Source: an uncultured Poribacteria bacterium
Lineage (GTDB): Bacteria; Poribacteria; WGA-4E; PCPOR2b
Length of the DNA stretch: 64,000 bases
Reading direction: 5' to 3'
Assembly: GCA_958296125.1 (NCBI GenBank)
Contig: OY282444.1
Coordinates: 930,001-994,000, forward strand
Part shown: positions 45,743 to 53,696 of the stretch, one piece after another
Numbering within the stretch: position 1 is the first letter of the stretch
Layout: each line of letters opens with the position of its first letter
Translations under genes and position numbers: made by a program
Notes under the pieces: model-generated
Seen by the model: only the letters and a program-made list of their open reading frames with translations
Told to the model about the DNA's origin: nothing
Database searches by the model: none

Positions 45743-45791
45743 CTACCTTGTAACTCGTTAATAATCAGTTTTCAAGCAGGAGAACAACATA

Positions 45792-48347
45792 ATGAAAACA
45801 ATACTTTTTTGGATGCTTACACTTATTTTTGTGATGTTCACGTTTCTACCAAACACCCTCGCCCAAGATTCCACACAATGGCACCTACCCGAAGGTGCCA
45901 AAGCGCGCCTCGGTAAAGGGTGGATATCTGGCAATATCGCGTATTCTCCCGATGGTGCTCGGCTCGCGGTGCCGAGTGTCATCGGTATTTGGCTCTACGA
46001 TACCGCCACAGGTCAAGAGGTCGCTCTGTTGACCGGGCATACGGGTTGGGTCTCAAGCGTAGCGTTCAGTCCCGATGGGAGGACACTCGCCAGTGGGAGT
46101 TTCGACCAGACGGTGCGGCTGTGGGATGTGAACACGGGCGCGCACAAACGCACCCTCACCGAGCATACAAGTTTGGTCTCAAGCGTAGCGTTCAGCCCCG
46201 ATGGAAACACACTCGCCAGTGGGAGTGACGACCGGGCGGTGCGGCTGTGGGACGTGAACACAGGCGCGAACAAACGCACCCTCACCGAGCATACGAATGA
46301 TGTCACAAGCGTAGCGTTCAGCCCCGATGGAAACACACTCGCTAGTGGAAGTTCGGACAATACGGTGCGGCTGTGGGACGTGAACACGGGCGCGCACAAA
46401 CGCACCCTCACCGAGCATACGAATGATGTCACAAGCGTAGCGTTCAGCCCCGATGGAAACACACTCGCTAGTGGGAGTTCGGACGAGACGGTGCGGCTGT
46501 GGGATGTAAACACGGGCGCGCACAAACGCACCCTCACCGAGCATACGAATGATGTCACAAGCGTAGCGTTCAGCCCCGATGGAAACACACTCGCCAGTGG
46601 GAGTCGGGACGCTACGGTGCGGCTGTGGGAGGTGAACACAGGCGTGAACACCCGCACCCTCACCGAGCATACGGGTGGGGTCTTTAGCGTAGCGTTCAGT
46701 CCTGATGGAAACACACTCGCCAGTGAGAGTGGGGACGAGACGGTGCGGCTGTGGGATGTAAACACGGGCGCGCACAAACGCACCCTCACCGGGCATACAA
46801 GGCCGGTCTATAGCGTAGCGTTTAGTCCCGATGGGAGGGCACTAGCTAGTGGGAGTTACGACGCTACGGTGCGGCTGTGGGACGTGAACACGGGCGCGCA
46901 CAAACGCACCCTCACCGGGCATACGGATGCGGTCTATAGCGTAGCGTTCAGCCCCGATGGGAGGGCACTCGCCAGTGGGAGTGTGGACCAGACGGTGCGG
47001 CTGTGGGACGTGAACACGGGCGCGCACAAACGCACCCTCACCGGGCATACGGGGTCTGTCACAAGCGTAGCGTTCAGCCCCGATGGAAACACACTCGCCA
47101 GTGCTGGAGGTTACAACGACCAGACGGTGCGGCTGTGGGATGTGAACACAGGCGCGCACAAACGCACCCTCACCGGGCATACGGGTTGGGTCTCAAGCGT
47201 AGCGTTCAGCCCCGATGGAAACACACTCGCCAGTGGTGGAGGTTGGGACGACGATACGGTGCGGCTGTGGGACGTGAACACGGGCGCGCACAAACACACC
47301 CTCACCGGGCATACGGGGGATGTCAGAAGCGTAGCGTTTAGTCCCGATGGAAACACACTCGCCAGTGGTGGAGGTTGGGACGACGATACGGTGCGGCTGT
47401 GGGACGTGAACACAGGCGCGCACAAACGCACCCTCACCGGGCATACACAGGCTGTCAGAAGCGTAGCGTTCAGTCCCGATGGAAACACACTCGCCAGTGG
47501 TGGAGGTTGGGACGACGATACGGTGCGGCTGTGGGACGTGAACACGGGCGCGCACAAACGCACCCTCACCGGGCATACGTGGGATGTCAGTAGCGTAGCG
47601 TTCAGCCCCGATGGAAACACACTCGCCGGTGGGAGTGGGGACGGCACAATCCTCCTGTGGGAGCTCACTCCCACAACGGAACCATCACGACTCGGAGATG
47701 TTAATCGCGATGGTGTGGTGAACATTTTGGATTTAGTGCTCGTTGGATCAAACTTGGGACAGACAGGCCCGAATGATGCCGACATCAACGGGGATGGCAT
47801 TATTGATATTCGGGATCTTGTTCAGGTTGCTAGTGCACTGAGTGAAACGATAACCCCCGCCGCCCCGATTGCATACTTGTCCCCTGAAAATGGTAAGAGC
47901 GGCGGTTTGTTGAATCTCAACCGAGGTATGATTCAGGCATGGCTTGATATGGCGCACGGGGCAGATGACGGTTCGCTCACCTATCGCCGCGGTATTGCTA
48001 ACCTCAAACGATTGCTCTTGACCGTGGAGAACGCGGATCTGCGTTCCTTACCTGAGACAACTGCCCTACTCCCCAACTACCCCAACCCGTTCAATCCAGA
48101 GACGTGGATACCGTATCAACTCGCCCACGCCGCCGATGTTGAAGTCACCATTTATGATATAAAGGGGGCGGTCGTGCGTCAATTAGCACTCGGACATCAG
48201 ACGGTGGGGGATTACACGGGACGGTCAAAGGCAGCGTATTGGGATGGACGCAATGAAACTGGCGAATCGGTCGCAAGCGGCATCTATTTCTACCAATTCC
48301 GGGCGGGCGATTATGCCGCTACAAAGCGGATGGTCATCCTCAAGTAG
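45792..48347 (+). CDS. Secreted 14-blade WD40 protein with dockerin and C-terminal sorting-type domain
   Basis: An 851-residue exported protein. The signal peptide covers about residues 1-25 (TFLPNTLAQ). Residues about 50-625 hold 14 WD40 blades with the core SVAFSPDGxTLASGSxDxTVRLWDVNTG, enough for two seven-bladed propellers. Then a dockerin type I pair of calcium-binding loops: GDVNRDGVVNILDLV and ADINGDGIIDIRDLV. The C-terminus carries LLPNYPNPFNPETWIPY and a FlgD/T9SS-sorting-like beta domain ending TKRMVILK. Dockerin suggests docking to cohesin-bearing partners, and the last domain suggests surface export. Variation between blades is limited to a few positions (see the repeat entry). 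A promoter candidate with inverted repeats lies just upstream. Confidence 0.9.
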   Translation: MKTILFWMLTLIFVMFTFLPNTLAQDSTQWHLPEGAKARLGKGWISGNIAYSPDGARLAVPSVIGIWLYDTATGQEVALLTGHTGWVSSVAFSPDGRTLASGSFDQTVRLWDVNTGAHKRTLTEHTSLVSSVAFSPDGNTLASGSDDRAVRLWDVNTGANKRTLTEHTNDVTSVAFSPDGNTLASGSSDNTVRLWDVNTGAHKRTLTEHTNDVTSVAFSPDGNTLASGSSDETVRLWDVNTGAHKRTLTEHTNDVTSVAFSPDGNTLASGSRDATVRLWEVNTGVNTRTLTEHTGGVFSVAFSPDGNTLASESGDETVRLWDVNTGAHKRTLTGHTRPVYSVAFSPDGRALASGSYDATVRLWDVNTGAHKRTLTGHTDAVYSVAFSPDGRALASGSVDQTVRLWDVNTGAHKRTLTGHTGSVTSVAFSPDGNTLASAGGYNDQTVRLWDVNTGAHKRTLTGHTGWVSSVAFSPDGNTLASGGGWDDDTVRLWDVNTGAHKHTLTGHTGDVRSVAFSPDGNTLASGGGWDDDTVRLWDVNTGAHKRTLTGHTQAVRSVAFSPDGNTLASGGGWDDDTVRLWDVNTGAHKRTLTGHTWDVSSVAFSPDGNTLAGGSGDGTILLWELTPTTEPSRLGDVNRDGVVNILDLVLVGSNLGQTGPNDADINGDGIIDIRDLVQVASALSETITPAAPIAYLSPENGKSGGLLNLNRGMIQAWLDMAHGADDGSLTYRRGIANLKRLLLTVENADLRSLPETTALLPNYPNPFNPETWIPYQLAHAADVEVTIYDIKGAVVRQLALGHQTVGDYTGRSKAAYWDGRNETGESVASGIYFYQFRAGDYAATKRMVILK
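46050..47669 (+). repeat. Tandem DNA array encoding WD40 blades
   Basis: Eight units of exactly 126 bases start at 46050 (46050, 46176, 46302 and so on to 46932), followed by four units of 132 bases from 47058, then a last diverged unit at 47586. The 132-base units encode two extra residues (GGGWDDDT in place of GSxDxT). Units 47190, 47322 and 47454 are nearly identical in DNA, indicating very recent amplification or gene conversion. Changes cluster in codons for the loop before each VxSVAF strand and for the GSxDxT turn. Confidence 0.9.
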
Positions 48348-48516
48348 CCCCAGATGCGGGTTATCTCTATCCTTTGGAAACTTATGATGTTGGTAAGGAG
48401 CCGTGGTGGGTGCTTATCGTGAAAGGGGCAAGTTAGCCATCAAACCGTTTGTATCGAATCTTACGCACATCGGGAGACATGCGCTACAAGTGAAGTGTGA
48501 CGCGCGAGTAGCGGCT

Positions 48517-49422
48517 CTAGAACAGGACAGCCTCGTATAATTGATGATAGCGGTCTTCAATCTCAGATCGGGTGAGCCGACGTTGACGGTTTAAACTGAA
48601 GTCCTCAACATTGAAGGAGGCGATCACCGTTCCGTAGATAATCGCTTTGCGGATCGCTGCCTCTGAGGTCTCTCCAACAGAGGCGAGATACCCCAAAAAT
48701 CCACCGGCGAAGCTGTCACCCGCCCCGGTTGGATCAGATACCGATTCCAACGGATAGGCAGGTGCAGCAAAGAATGTGGAATCGGTCAGGGTAATCGCCC
48801 CATGCTCCCCTTTTTTGATAACAACTCGATCTGGCCCATAGGTGAGAATCTTCTTCCCCGCGCGGATCAGGTTGCTCTCTCCCGTCAATAGACGCGCTTC
48901 CCCATCATTTAGGATTAAGATGTCTACTTCACCCAGCGTTTGCATCAGTGCATCAAGGCTGTTATCAATCCAGAGATTCATCGTATCGCATACGATTAAT
49001 TTTGAGCCTGTCGCCTGCCGAAGCACATTCAGCTGCAATTCAGGGTTAATGTTAGCTAAGAAAACGTAAGGAGTATCTTTATACGTTTCTGGCAATTTCG
49101 GATCGAAATCACCGTAGACATTCAAGGCTGTAAAGAGCGTCGTCGCAGCGTTGAGATCGCTGGTGTAGTCTCCGCCCCAACGGAAGGTTTTGCCACCTTG
49201 GATCTGTTCCAAACCTTCGAGCCCAATCCCTCGCGCTTCGAGGAAATCGAGATGCTCTTGTGGAAAATCATCGCCGACGACAGCGACCAATCGGATAGAA
49301 TCATAGAAGAAACTCGCCGCAGTCGAAAAGTAGATCGCGGATCCGCCAAGTGCATTTTCGACTTTGCCGGCGAGGGTTTCAACATCGTCCAACCCGACGG
49401 ATCCGACGACTAAAATACTCAT
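48517..49422 (-). CDS. PfkB-family carbohydrate/nucleoside kinase
   Basis: A 301-residue ribokinase-fold kinase. The N-terminal strand is SILVVGSVGLDDVET and the sugar-binding GGSAIYFSTAAS follows. The C-terminal PfkB signature is DPTGAGDSFAGGFLGYL with GAGD at 233-236 and catalytic Asp236. It transfers phosphate from ATP to a sugar or nucleoside hydroxyl. Its place downstream of metK and ahcY on the same strand suggests adenosine as a substrate, removing the product of SAH hydrolysis; this is contextual inference. Confidence 0.88.
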   Translation of the reverse strand: MSILVVGSVGLDDVETLAGKVENALGGSAIYFSTAASFFYDSIRLVAVVGDDFPQEHLDFLEARGIGLEGLEQIQGGKTFRWGGDYTSDLNAATTLFTALNVYGDFDPKLPETYKDTPYVFLANINPELQLNVLRQATGSKLIVCDTMNLWIDNSLDALMQTLGEVDILILNDGEARLLTGESNLIRAGKKILTYGPDRVVIKKGEHGAITLTDSTFFAAPAYPLESVSDPTGAGDSFAGGFLGYLASVGETSEAAIRKAIIYGTVIASFNVEDFSLNRQRRLTRSEIEDRYHQLYEAVLF

Positions 49423-49477
49423 GAATCAACCTCACAACCAAATCTGACGAGAACGGGGCTAGTATGTGAAAGTGGAT

Positions 49478-49714
49478 TTAGAAAGGAAAGGGTCCCTGAC
49501 GGTTTTTGTTTTCACGCATCGCGGCCATGACGCGTCGAACACGACGAATTAGGATAGAAACAAGGACGACCACTAACACAACTTGCAGTATCTGAAACGG
49601 TTTGAGCATTCCGTCAGATAATGTATGTTGGTTGGAGGCGAATATCCAGATTGGCACGAGTAGAATCGCCGACAGAAGCAAAATGATATTTTCCCAGAGA
49701 TCCAAATTTTTCAT
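49478..49714 (-). CDS. Small two-helix membrane protein
   Basis: A 78-residue protein with two hydrophobic segments (about 11-26 and 44-60), a short polar loop and a basic C-terminus (RRVRRVMAAMRENKNRQ). No family is recognised. It sits between the PfkB kinase (55 bases downstream) and ahcY (121 bases upstream) on the same strand. Could be a bystander of the operon. Confidence 0.55.
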   Translation of the reverse strand: MKNLDLWENIILLLSAILLVPIWIFASNQHTLSDGMLKPFQILQVVLVVVLVSILIRRVRRVMAAMRENKNRQGPFPF

Positions 49715-49835
49715 AAGTCAAGCCTCCCTTACTTTTTTCACTACCCATTGGATGACATCAATAATCAGATCGGGCTAATCCCGTTGAATCAAATGCCCAC
49801 TCTTTATGGCAAACCTTAGCCTTTCACGTTTCGGG

Positions 49836-51098
49836 TTACGTTCCCATCGTCCAAGAATTGAGATAGGTTTGCTGCTCTTCTGTCAGTTGGTCAATTGCAA
49901 CGCCGAGGGCTTGCAACTTCAATTTTGCAATAGAAGCATCCAGCTCTTCCGGCACGTCATAAACACAGTTGTCCATCTGCTCGTGGTTTTTAACAACGTA
50001 CTCCGCAGACAACGCCTGATTCGCAAAACTCATATCCATGACGCTAGCGGGGTGCCCTTCCGCCGCGACAAGATTTATCAACCTTCCTTCGCCGAGCAGG
50101 TAAAGCTTGCGCCCATCCTTGAGGGAATATTCCTCGACCAACTCTCGCGTCGTTCTCACCTCGGTGCTCAAATCTTTGAGATCGGGGATGTTAATTTCGA
50201 CATTGAAATGCCCCGAATTACAAATAATCGCGCCATCCTTCATCGTTTCAAAGTGCTCGCGGCGCAACACATGAATATTGCCTGTCAGCGTAACAACGAG
50301 ATCGGCTTCAGCAGCAGCTTGAATCATGGGCAAAACGCGGAAGCCGTCCATCACCGCTTCCAAGGCATTCAACGGGTCAACCTCCGTAACGATGACATTC
50401 GCCCCTAACCCCCGCGCCCGATCGGCAAACCCCCGCCCACACCAACCATAGCCCACAACAGCGACGGTAGTGCCGGCGATTAGCAGATTGGTTGCGCGAA
50501 TGATGCCGTCCAGTGTGCTTTGCCCGGTCCCGTAGCGATTATCAAAGAAATGCTTGGTTTGGGCATCGTTTACAGCGATAATCGGATACCTGAGGACCCC
50601 TTCGGCTGCCATACTCTTGAGGCGGATAACCCCTGTTGTCGTCTCCTCTGTTCCGGCGAGCACATTTTCCACGTAAGAAGGATTTGCCTCCTCAGAGTGA
50701 AGACGAGAGACCAAATCCGCTCCGTCGTCCATAGTCACCATCGGTTGAAAGTTGACCGCTTCATCAATATGTTGGTAATAGGTTTCGGTATCCTCCCCCT
50801 TAATTGCAAAAATGGGGATACTGTCATGCACCACAAGCGACGCAGCAACATCGTCCTGGGTACTCAGCGGGTTAGAGGCACATAGGAGAACTTCGGCACC
50901 CCCCGCTTTCAGCACTCGGGCTAAGTTCGCCGTTTCCGTCGTGACATGCAAACACGCAGAAAGTCGCACCCCTTCCAGTGGACGCTCCTGTTCAAACCGT
51001 TGGCGAATCAGACGCAGGACCGGCATGAAACGGTCTGCCCAGTCAATCCGTCGTTTTCCATCGTCTGCGAGTTCTCGGTCTTTGATGTCGTGATTCAC
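49836..51098 (-). CDS. ahcY: Adenosylhomocysteinase
   Basis: A 420-residue NAD-containing enzyme that splits S-adenosylhomocysteine into homocysteine and adenosine. Hallmarks: [18 protein letters not shown] near the N-terminus, [40 protein letters not shown] with the catalytic Lys and Asp region, and the NAD-binding [20 protein letters not shown]. The C-terminus is shorter than in eukaryotes, as in many bacteria. It lies 25 bases downstream of metK, so SAM synthesis and SAH disposal are on one transcript. Confidence 0.97.
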   Translation of the reverse strand: MNHDIKDRELADDGKRRIDWADRFMPVLRLIRQRFEQERPLEGVRLSACLHVTTETANLARVLKAGGAEVLLCASNPLSTQDDVAASLVVHDSIPIFAIKGEDTETYYQHIDEAVNFQPMVTMDDGADLVSRLHSEEANPSYVENVLAGTEETTTGVIRLKSMAAEGVLRYPIIAVNDAQTKHFFDNRYGTGQSTLDGIIRATNLLIAGTTVAVVGYGWCGRGFADRARGLGANVIVTEVDPLNALEAVMDGFRVLPMIQAAAEADLVVTLTGNIHVLRREHFETMKDGAIICNSGHFNVEINIPDLKDLSTEVRTTRELVEEYSLKDGRKLYLLGEGRLINLVAAEGHPASVMDMSFANQALSAEYVVKNHEQMDNCVYDVPEELDASIAKLKLQALGVAIDQLTEEQQTYLNSWTMGT

Positions 51099-51123
51099 AG
51101 CTTCTCCTTTCGCGGGCTTACCT

Positions 51124-52284
51124 CTACACGCCTGCCTCCGATTTCAGCAAATCTGCGTAGTCGGTCAATTCCCATGTGAAACCCGGCTCCTCACGTCCGA
51201 AATGCCCGTAAGCCGCTGTTGCTGAGTAAATCGGTTTCTGGAGATTAAGGCACTCAATAATCCCGGCTGGCGTTAGATTGAAATGCTTCCTCACAAGCTG
51301 CGTCAGCTTTTCATCGGGAATTGTACCCGTGCCGAATGTCTCAAGCATGATTGAGATCGGTTCAACGACACCGATGGCATAAGAGAGCTGGACTTCACAC
51401 CGCTCTGCCAATCCAGCGGCGACAATGTTTTTCGCAACGTGCCTCGCTGCATACGCCGCGCTCCGATCTACTTTCGTCGGATCTTTGCCAGAAAATGCTC
51501 CACCACCGTGTCGTCCCATGCCGCCGTAAGTGTCAGCGATGATCTTTCTGCCCGTTAAGCCGCAATCGCCTTGCGGCCCGCCGACAACAAAACGCCCTGT
51601 TGGATTGACATGATAGGTGGTGTCAGATTGCTTTGAATCTTGACGCAGTTCCTCAGGGATGATGGGTTTGATAATTTCTTCGATAACGGCTTCTCTCAAC
51701 TCGTCATTTGTGACCTCCGGAGCATGTTGGGTCGAAACCACGACGGTATTAACGCCTACAGGTTGTCCATCAAGGTATTCAACAGTTACCTGCGATTTTC
51801 CATCAGGTCGCAGGAAATCCAATATCCCCTCCTTCCGTACCTGTGCGAGCCGGCGCGTCAGTCGATGCGCTAATGTAATCGGCATCGGCATGAGTTCCGG
51901 CGTTTCGCGGCAGGCATAGCCGAACATCATCCCTTGATCGCCCGCACCAAGTCGATCCACGCCCATGGCAATATCGGGAGATTGATCATCAATTGCAGTC
52001 AACAAGGCGCAGTGCTCATAGTCAAACCCATAGGTTGCCTTAACGTAGCCAACCTGTTGGATGGTGTGACGGACTAGTGCGGGAATATCAATGAAATTGG
52101 CAGAGGTCGTGATTTCACCGGTGATGAGCGCGAGCCCGGTTGTTACCAACGTTTCGCAAGCAACGCGCCCCATCGGATCTTCTGCCATGACCGCGTCAAG
52201 CACGGCATCAGAGATCTGATCTGCAAGTTTATCGGGATGTCCTTCGGTTACGGATTCAGATGTAAATACAAAGTTTTGAGCCAA
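51124..52284 (-). CDS. metK: S-adenosylmethionine synthetase MetK
   Basis: A 386-residue methionine adenosyltransferase that makes SAM from methionine and ATP. Motifs: [17 protein letters not shown] (ATP and Mg site), [12 protein letters not shown], and the C-terminal [23 protein letters not shown]. The initiation codon is TTG at 52284, supported by AGGAG seven bases upstream; there is no ATG at this position and the sequence before it belongs to the truncated murJ, whose stop is at 52299. The Shine-Dalgarno lies in the 14-base space between that stop and the TTG. Confidence 0.97.
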   Translation of the reverse strand: MAQNFVFTSESVTEGHPDKLADQISDAVLDAVMAEDPMGRVACETLVTTGLALITGEITTSANFIDIPALVRHTIQQVGYVKATYGFDYEHCALLTAIDDQSPDIAMGVDRLGAGDQGMMFGYACRETPELMPMPITLAHRLTRRLAQVRKEGILDFLRPDGKSQVTVEYLDGQPVGVNTVVVSTQHAPEVTNDELREAVIEEIIKPIIPEELRQDSKQSDTTYHVNPTGRFVVGGPQGDCGLTGRKIIADTYGGMGRHGGGAFSGKDPTKVDRSAAYAARHVAKNIVAAGLAERCEVQLSYAIGVVEPISIMLETFGTGTIPDEKLTQLVRKHFNLTPAGIIECLNLQKPIYSATAAYGHFGREEPGFTWELTDYADLLKSEAGV

Positions 52285-52298
52285 TTGATTTCTCCTGA

Positions 52299-52547
52299 TT
52301 AAATTTCATTTGCCTTGCTCAACGCACCTTCGCCGAACAGATCTCGCATCAAGTTCGGAATCCGAAACGCTGCATAAAACGCATCACCGTCGATGCCAGC
52401 GGCAAAGTAGTGAGCGATCACCCTCTCGCGAACCAGTCCAAGTAGGCGCGATGCCATCACAACGATACTGACAATCCCCGCAGATCGGGTCACTCGCTGT
52501 TGGTTTTCAGAGGTTGTGGCTGTGGCGGTATCGATTCCATTTTCCAT
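52299..52547 (-). pseudogene. murJ: Truncated MurJ (lipid II flippase), N-terminal fragment
   Basis: An 82-residue frame reads as the N-terminus of the MurJ/MviN lipid II flippase: TRSAGIVSIVVMASRLLGLVRERV, then DAFYAAFRIPNLMRDLFGEGALS, after which KANEI and a stop follow. Full MurJ is about 500 residues with 14 transmembrane helices, so more than 80 percent is missing. The cut comes precisely after the FGEGALS motif and abuts the metK ribosome-binding site, as if a deletion or insertion joined the two loci. A functional murJ is expected elsewhere in the genome. Confidence 0.8.
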
Positions 52548-52599
52548 CTATAGCTAACACTTTTTCGGTCTATTCGGCGGTCTCGTTCTCCTCGGGAAG

Positions 52600-53067
52600 C
52601 TAATCGCTGGCACCGAGTGCTTTAACTCGCGGCGAGAAAACTCTGTGAAAGATTTTGAGTTGTTCAGATAGCCACTGATGCTGTCTGGCCCAGTCTTGGC
52701 GATTTCCAGGATTGGTGTTATACAGAAAGAGTTCTATGTGTTTCTCTATCCGCCCAGGGTTTTCCCTCCACTTCAATTCAGCCCCGATCCCCTTTTCGAT
52801 ATCTACCCTATCCCTTTTCAAGAGATAGAAGTAGGAATCTGCATCTTGATCATTCAGCATAAGATGCACATTGATCCATTTTTCTGTTGCGTTGGCTCTA
52901 GCAACGATCTGGAACCCAGAACGACCAATAGCAAAGCTGACCCAATTCTCCGGTGAAGGTTTTCTGGGGGCGATTACATCATTGTGTTGTTCTAAAAGAT
53001 CTCGTAGCCCTGCCCAGTATTCGAGATACCCCCGCTCTGTGGGAGTTAATCCTCTAAGTTGCGCCAT
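52600..53067 (-). CDS. DUF4268-like protein
   Basis: A 155-residue soluble protein. The pattern RGYLEYWAGLRDLLEQ, then WVSFAIGRSGFQIVARAN and WINVHLMLNDQDADSYFYLL resembles the DUF4268 domain, which is often joined to nuclease or restriction-related regions in other proteins. Here it is alone. The C-terminal WARQHQWLSEQLKIFHRVFSPRVKAL is typical of the end of the domain. Function unknown. It starts five bases after the end of the CinA-like gene on the same strand, so is probably co-transcribed. Confidence 0.6.
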   Translation of the reverse strand: MAQLRGLTPTERGYLEYWAGLRDLLEQHNDVIAPRKPSPENWVSFAIGRSGFQIVARANATEKWINVHLMLNDQDADSYFYLLKRDRVDIEKGIGAELKWRENPGRIEKHIELFLYNTNPGNRQDWARQHQWLSEQLKIFHRVFSPRVKALGASD

Positions 53068-53072
53068 TAGCC

Positions 53073-53570
53073 TTATCTCCTTTCAGTCAATTCCAATCTA
53101 CCGGCGACTTCATTTGCCCTAACAACGTGCGTCGAATCCAATCTAACGCTTGGACAACCAACCACCAACGAATATAGTTCGGTATCCTGATAGTTGCGGC
53201 TCCGTTCAAAGAGACAAACCTCCCCCGGTCCATTCAAGGCGATAAAGGTGGACGACTCTTCAAAGGGACCAATCATAGCAAGCCCTATGCCATCGGGGGG
53301 TGTCACGCTCTCTGCCAGAGAAACAGCGTAGGAACGTGCCTCCTCAACAGCCGGAGGGTTACTTGTATCGGCACCGGAATCTTTCAATGCCTCCGTTAAG
53401 TTAGCGGGAGACAGGTCGGTTGCAACTAAGTCGGAATAACCGGACTCAATAAGATCTCGCGCGAGTTGACCACCGGTGAGTGTGTCAACTACGCCCAATT
53501 TGAGCGATTTCCCCTGCATCAAATCGCCGCCGACCTCCGCCACCGTTACCTTTTGCCGATCTGTAGCCAC
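53073..53570 (-). CDS. CinA C-terminal-domain-like protein with altered active-site motif
   Basis: A 165-residue protein starting at GTG 53570. The segment LKLGVVDTLTGGQLARDLIESGYSD resembles the CinA/PncC amidohydrolase domain, in which the corresponding motif is AESCTGG. Here Ser is replaced by Thr and Glu by Asp. GIGLAMIGPFEES and the VGCPSVRLDSTHVVRANEVAGRL tail match the rest of the domain loosely. CinA C-domain enzymes remove the amide of nicotinamide mononucleotide; with the changed motif that activity is doubtful. Upstream on the same strand is rpsA, downstream the DUF4268-like gene. Confidence 0.5.
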   Translation of the reverse strand: MATDRQKVTVAEVGGDLMQGKSLKLGVVDTLTGGQLARDLIESGYSDLVATDLSPANLTEALKDSGADTSNPPAVEEARSYAVSLAESVTPPDGIGLAMIGPFEESSTFIALNGPGEVCLFERSRNYQDTELYSLVVGCPSVRLDSTHVVRANEVAGRLELTERR

Positions 53571-53696
53571 ACCCGAAAGGATGGGGATACAGATCGGAAG
53601 ATTACAGTAATTTGGAATGCTACGGAACGGTCCAATAGCACGTAAGGGCTCAGATACAAAACGGAAAGGAAGCTAACCGCCCTAAACGCTTACGTC

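Noticed and set aside
46013-47800. Long antisense open frames opposite the WD40 array with strong repeats.
   Set aside because: They mirror the WD40 repeats in shadow frames; the plus-strand reading has a signal peptide, WD40, dockerin and sorting-type domains.
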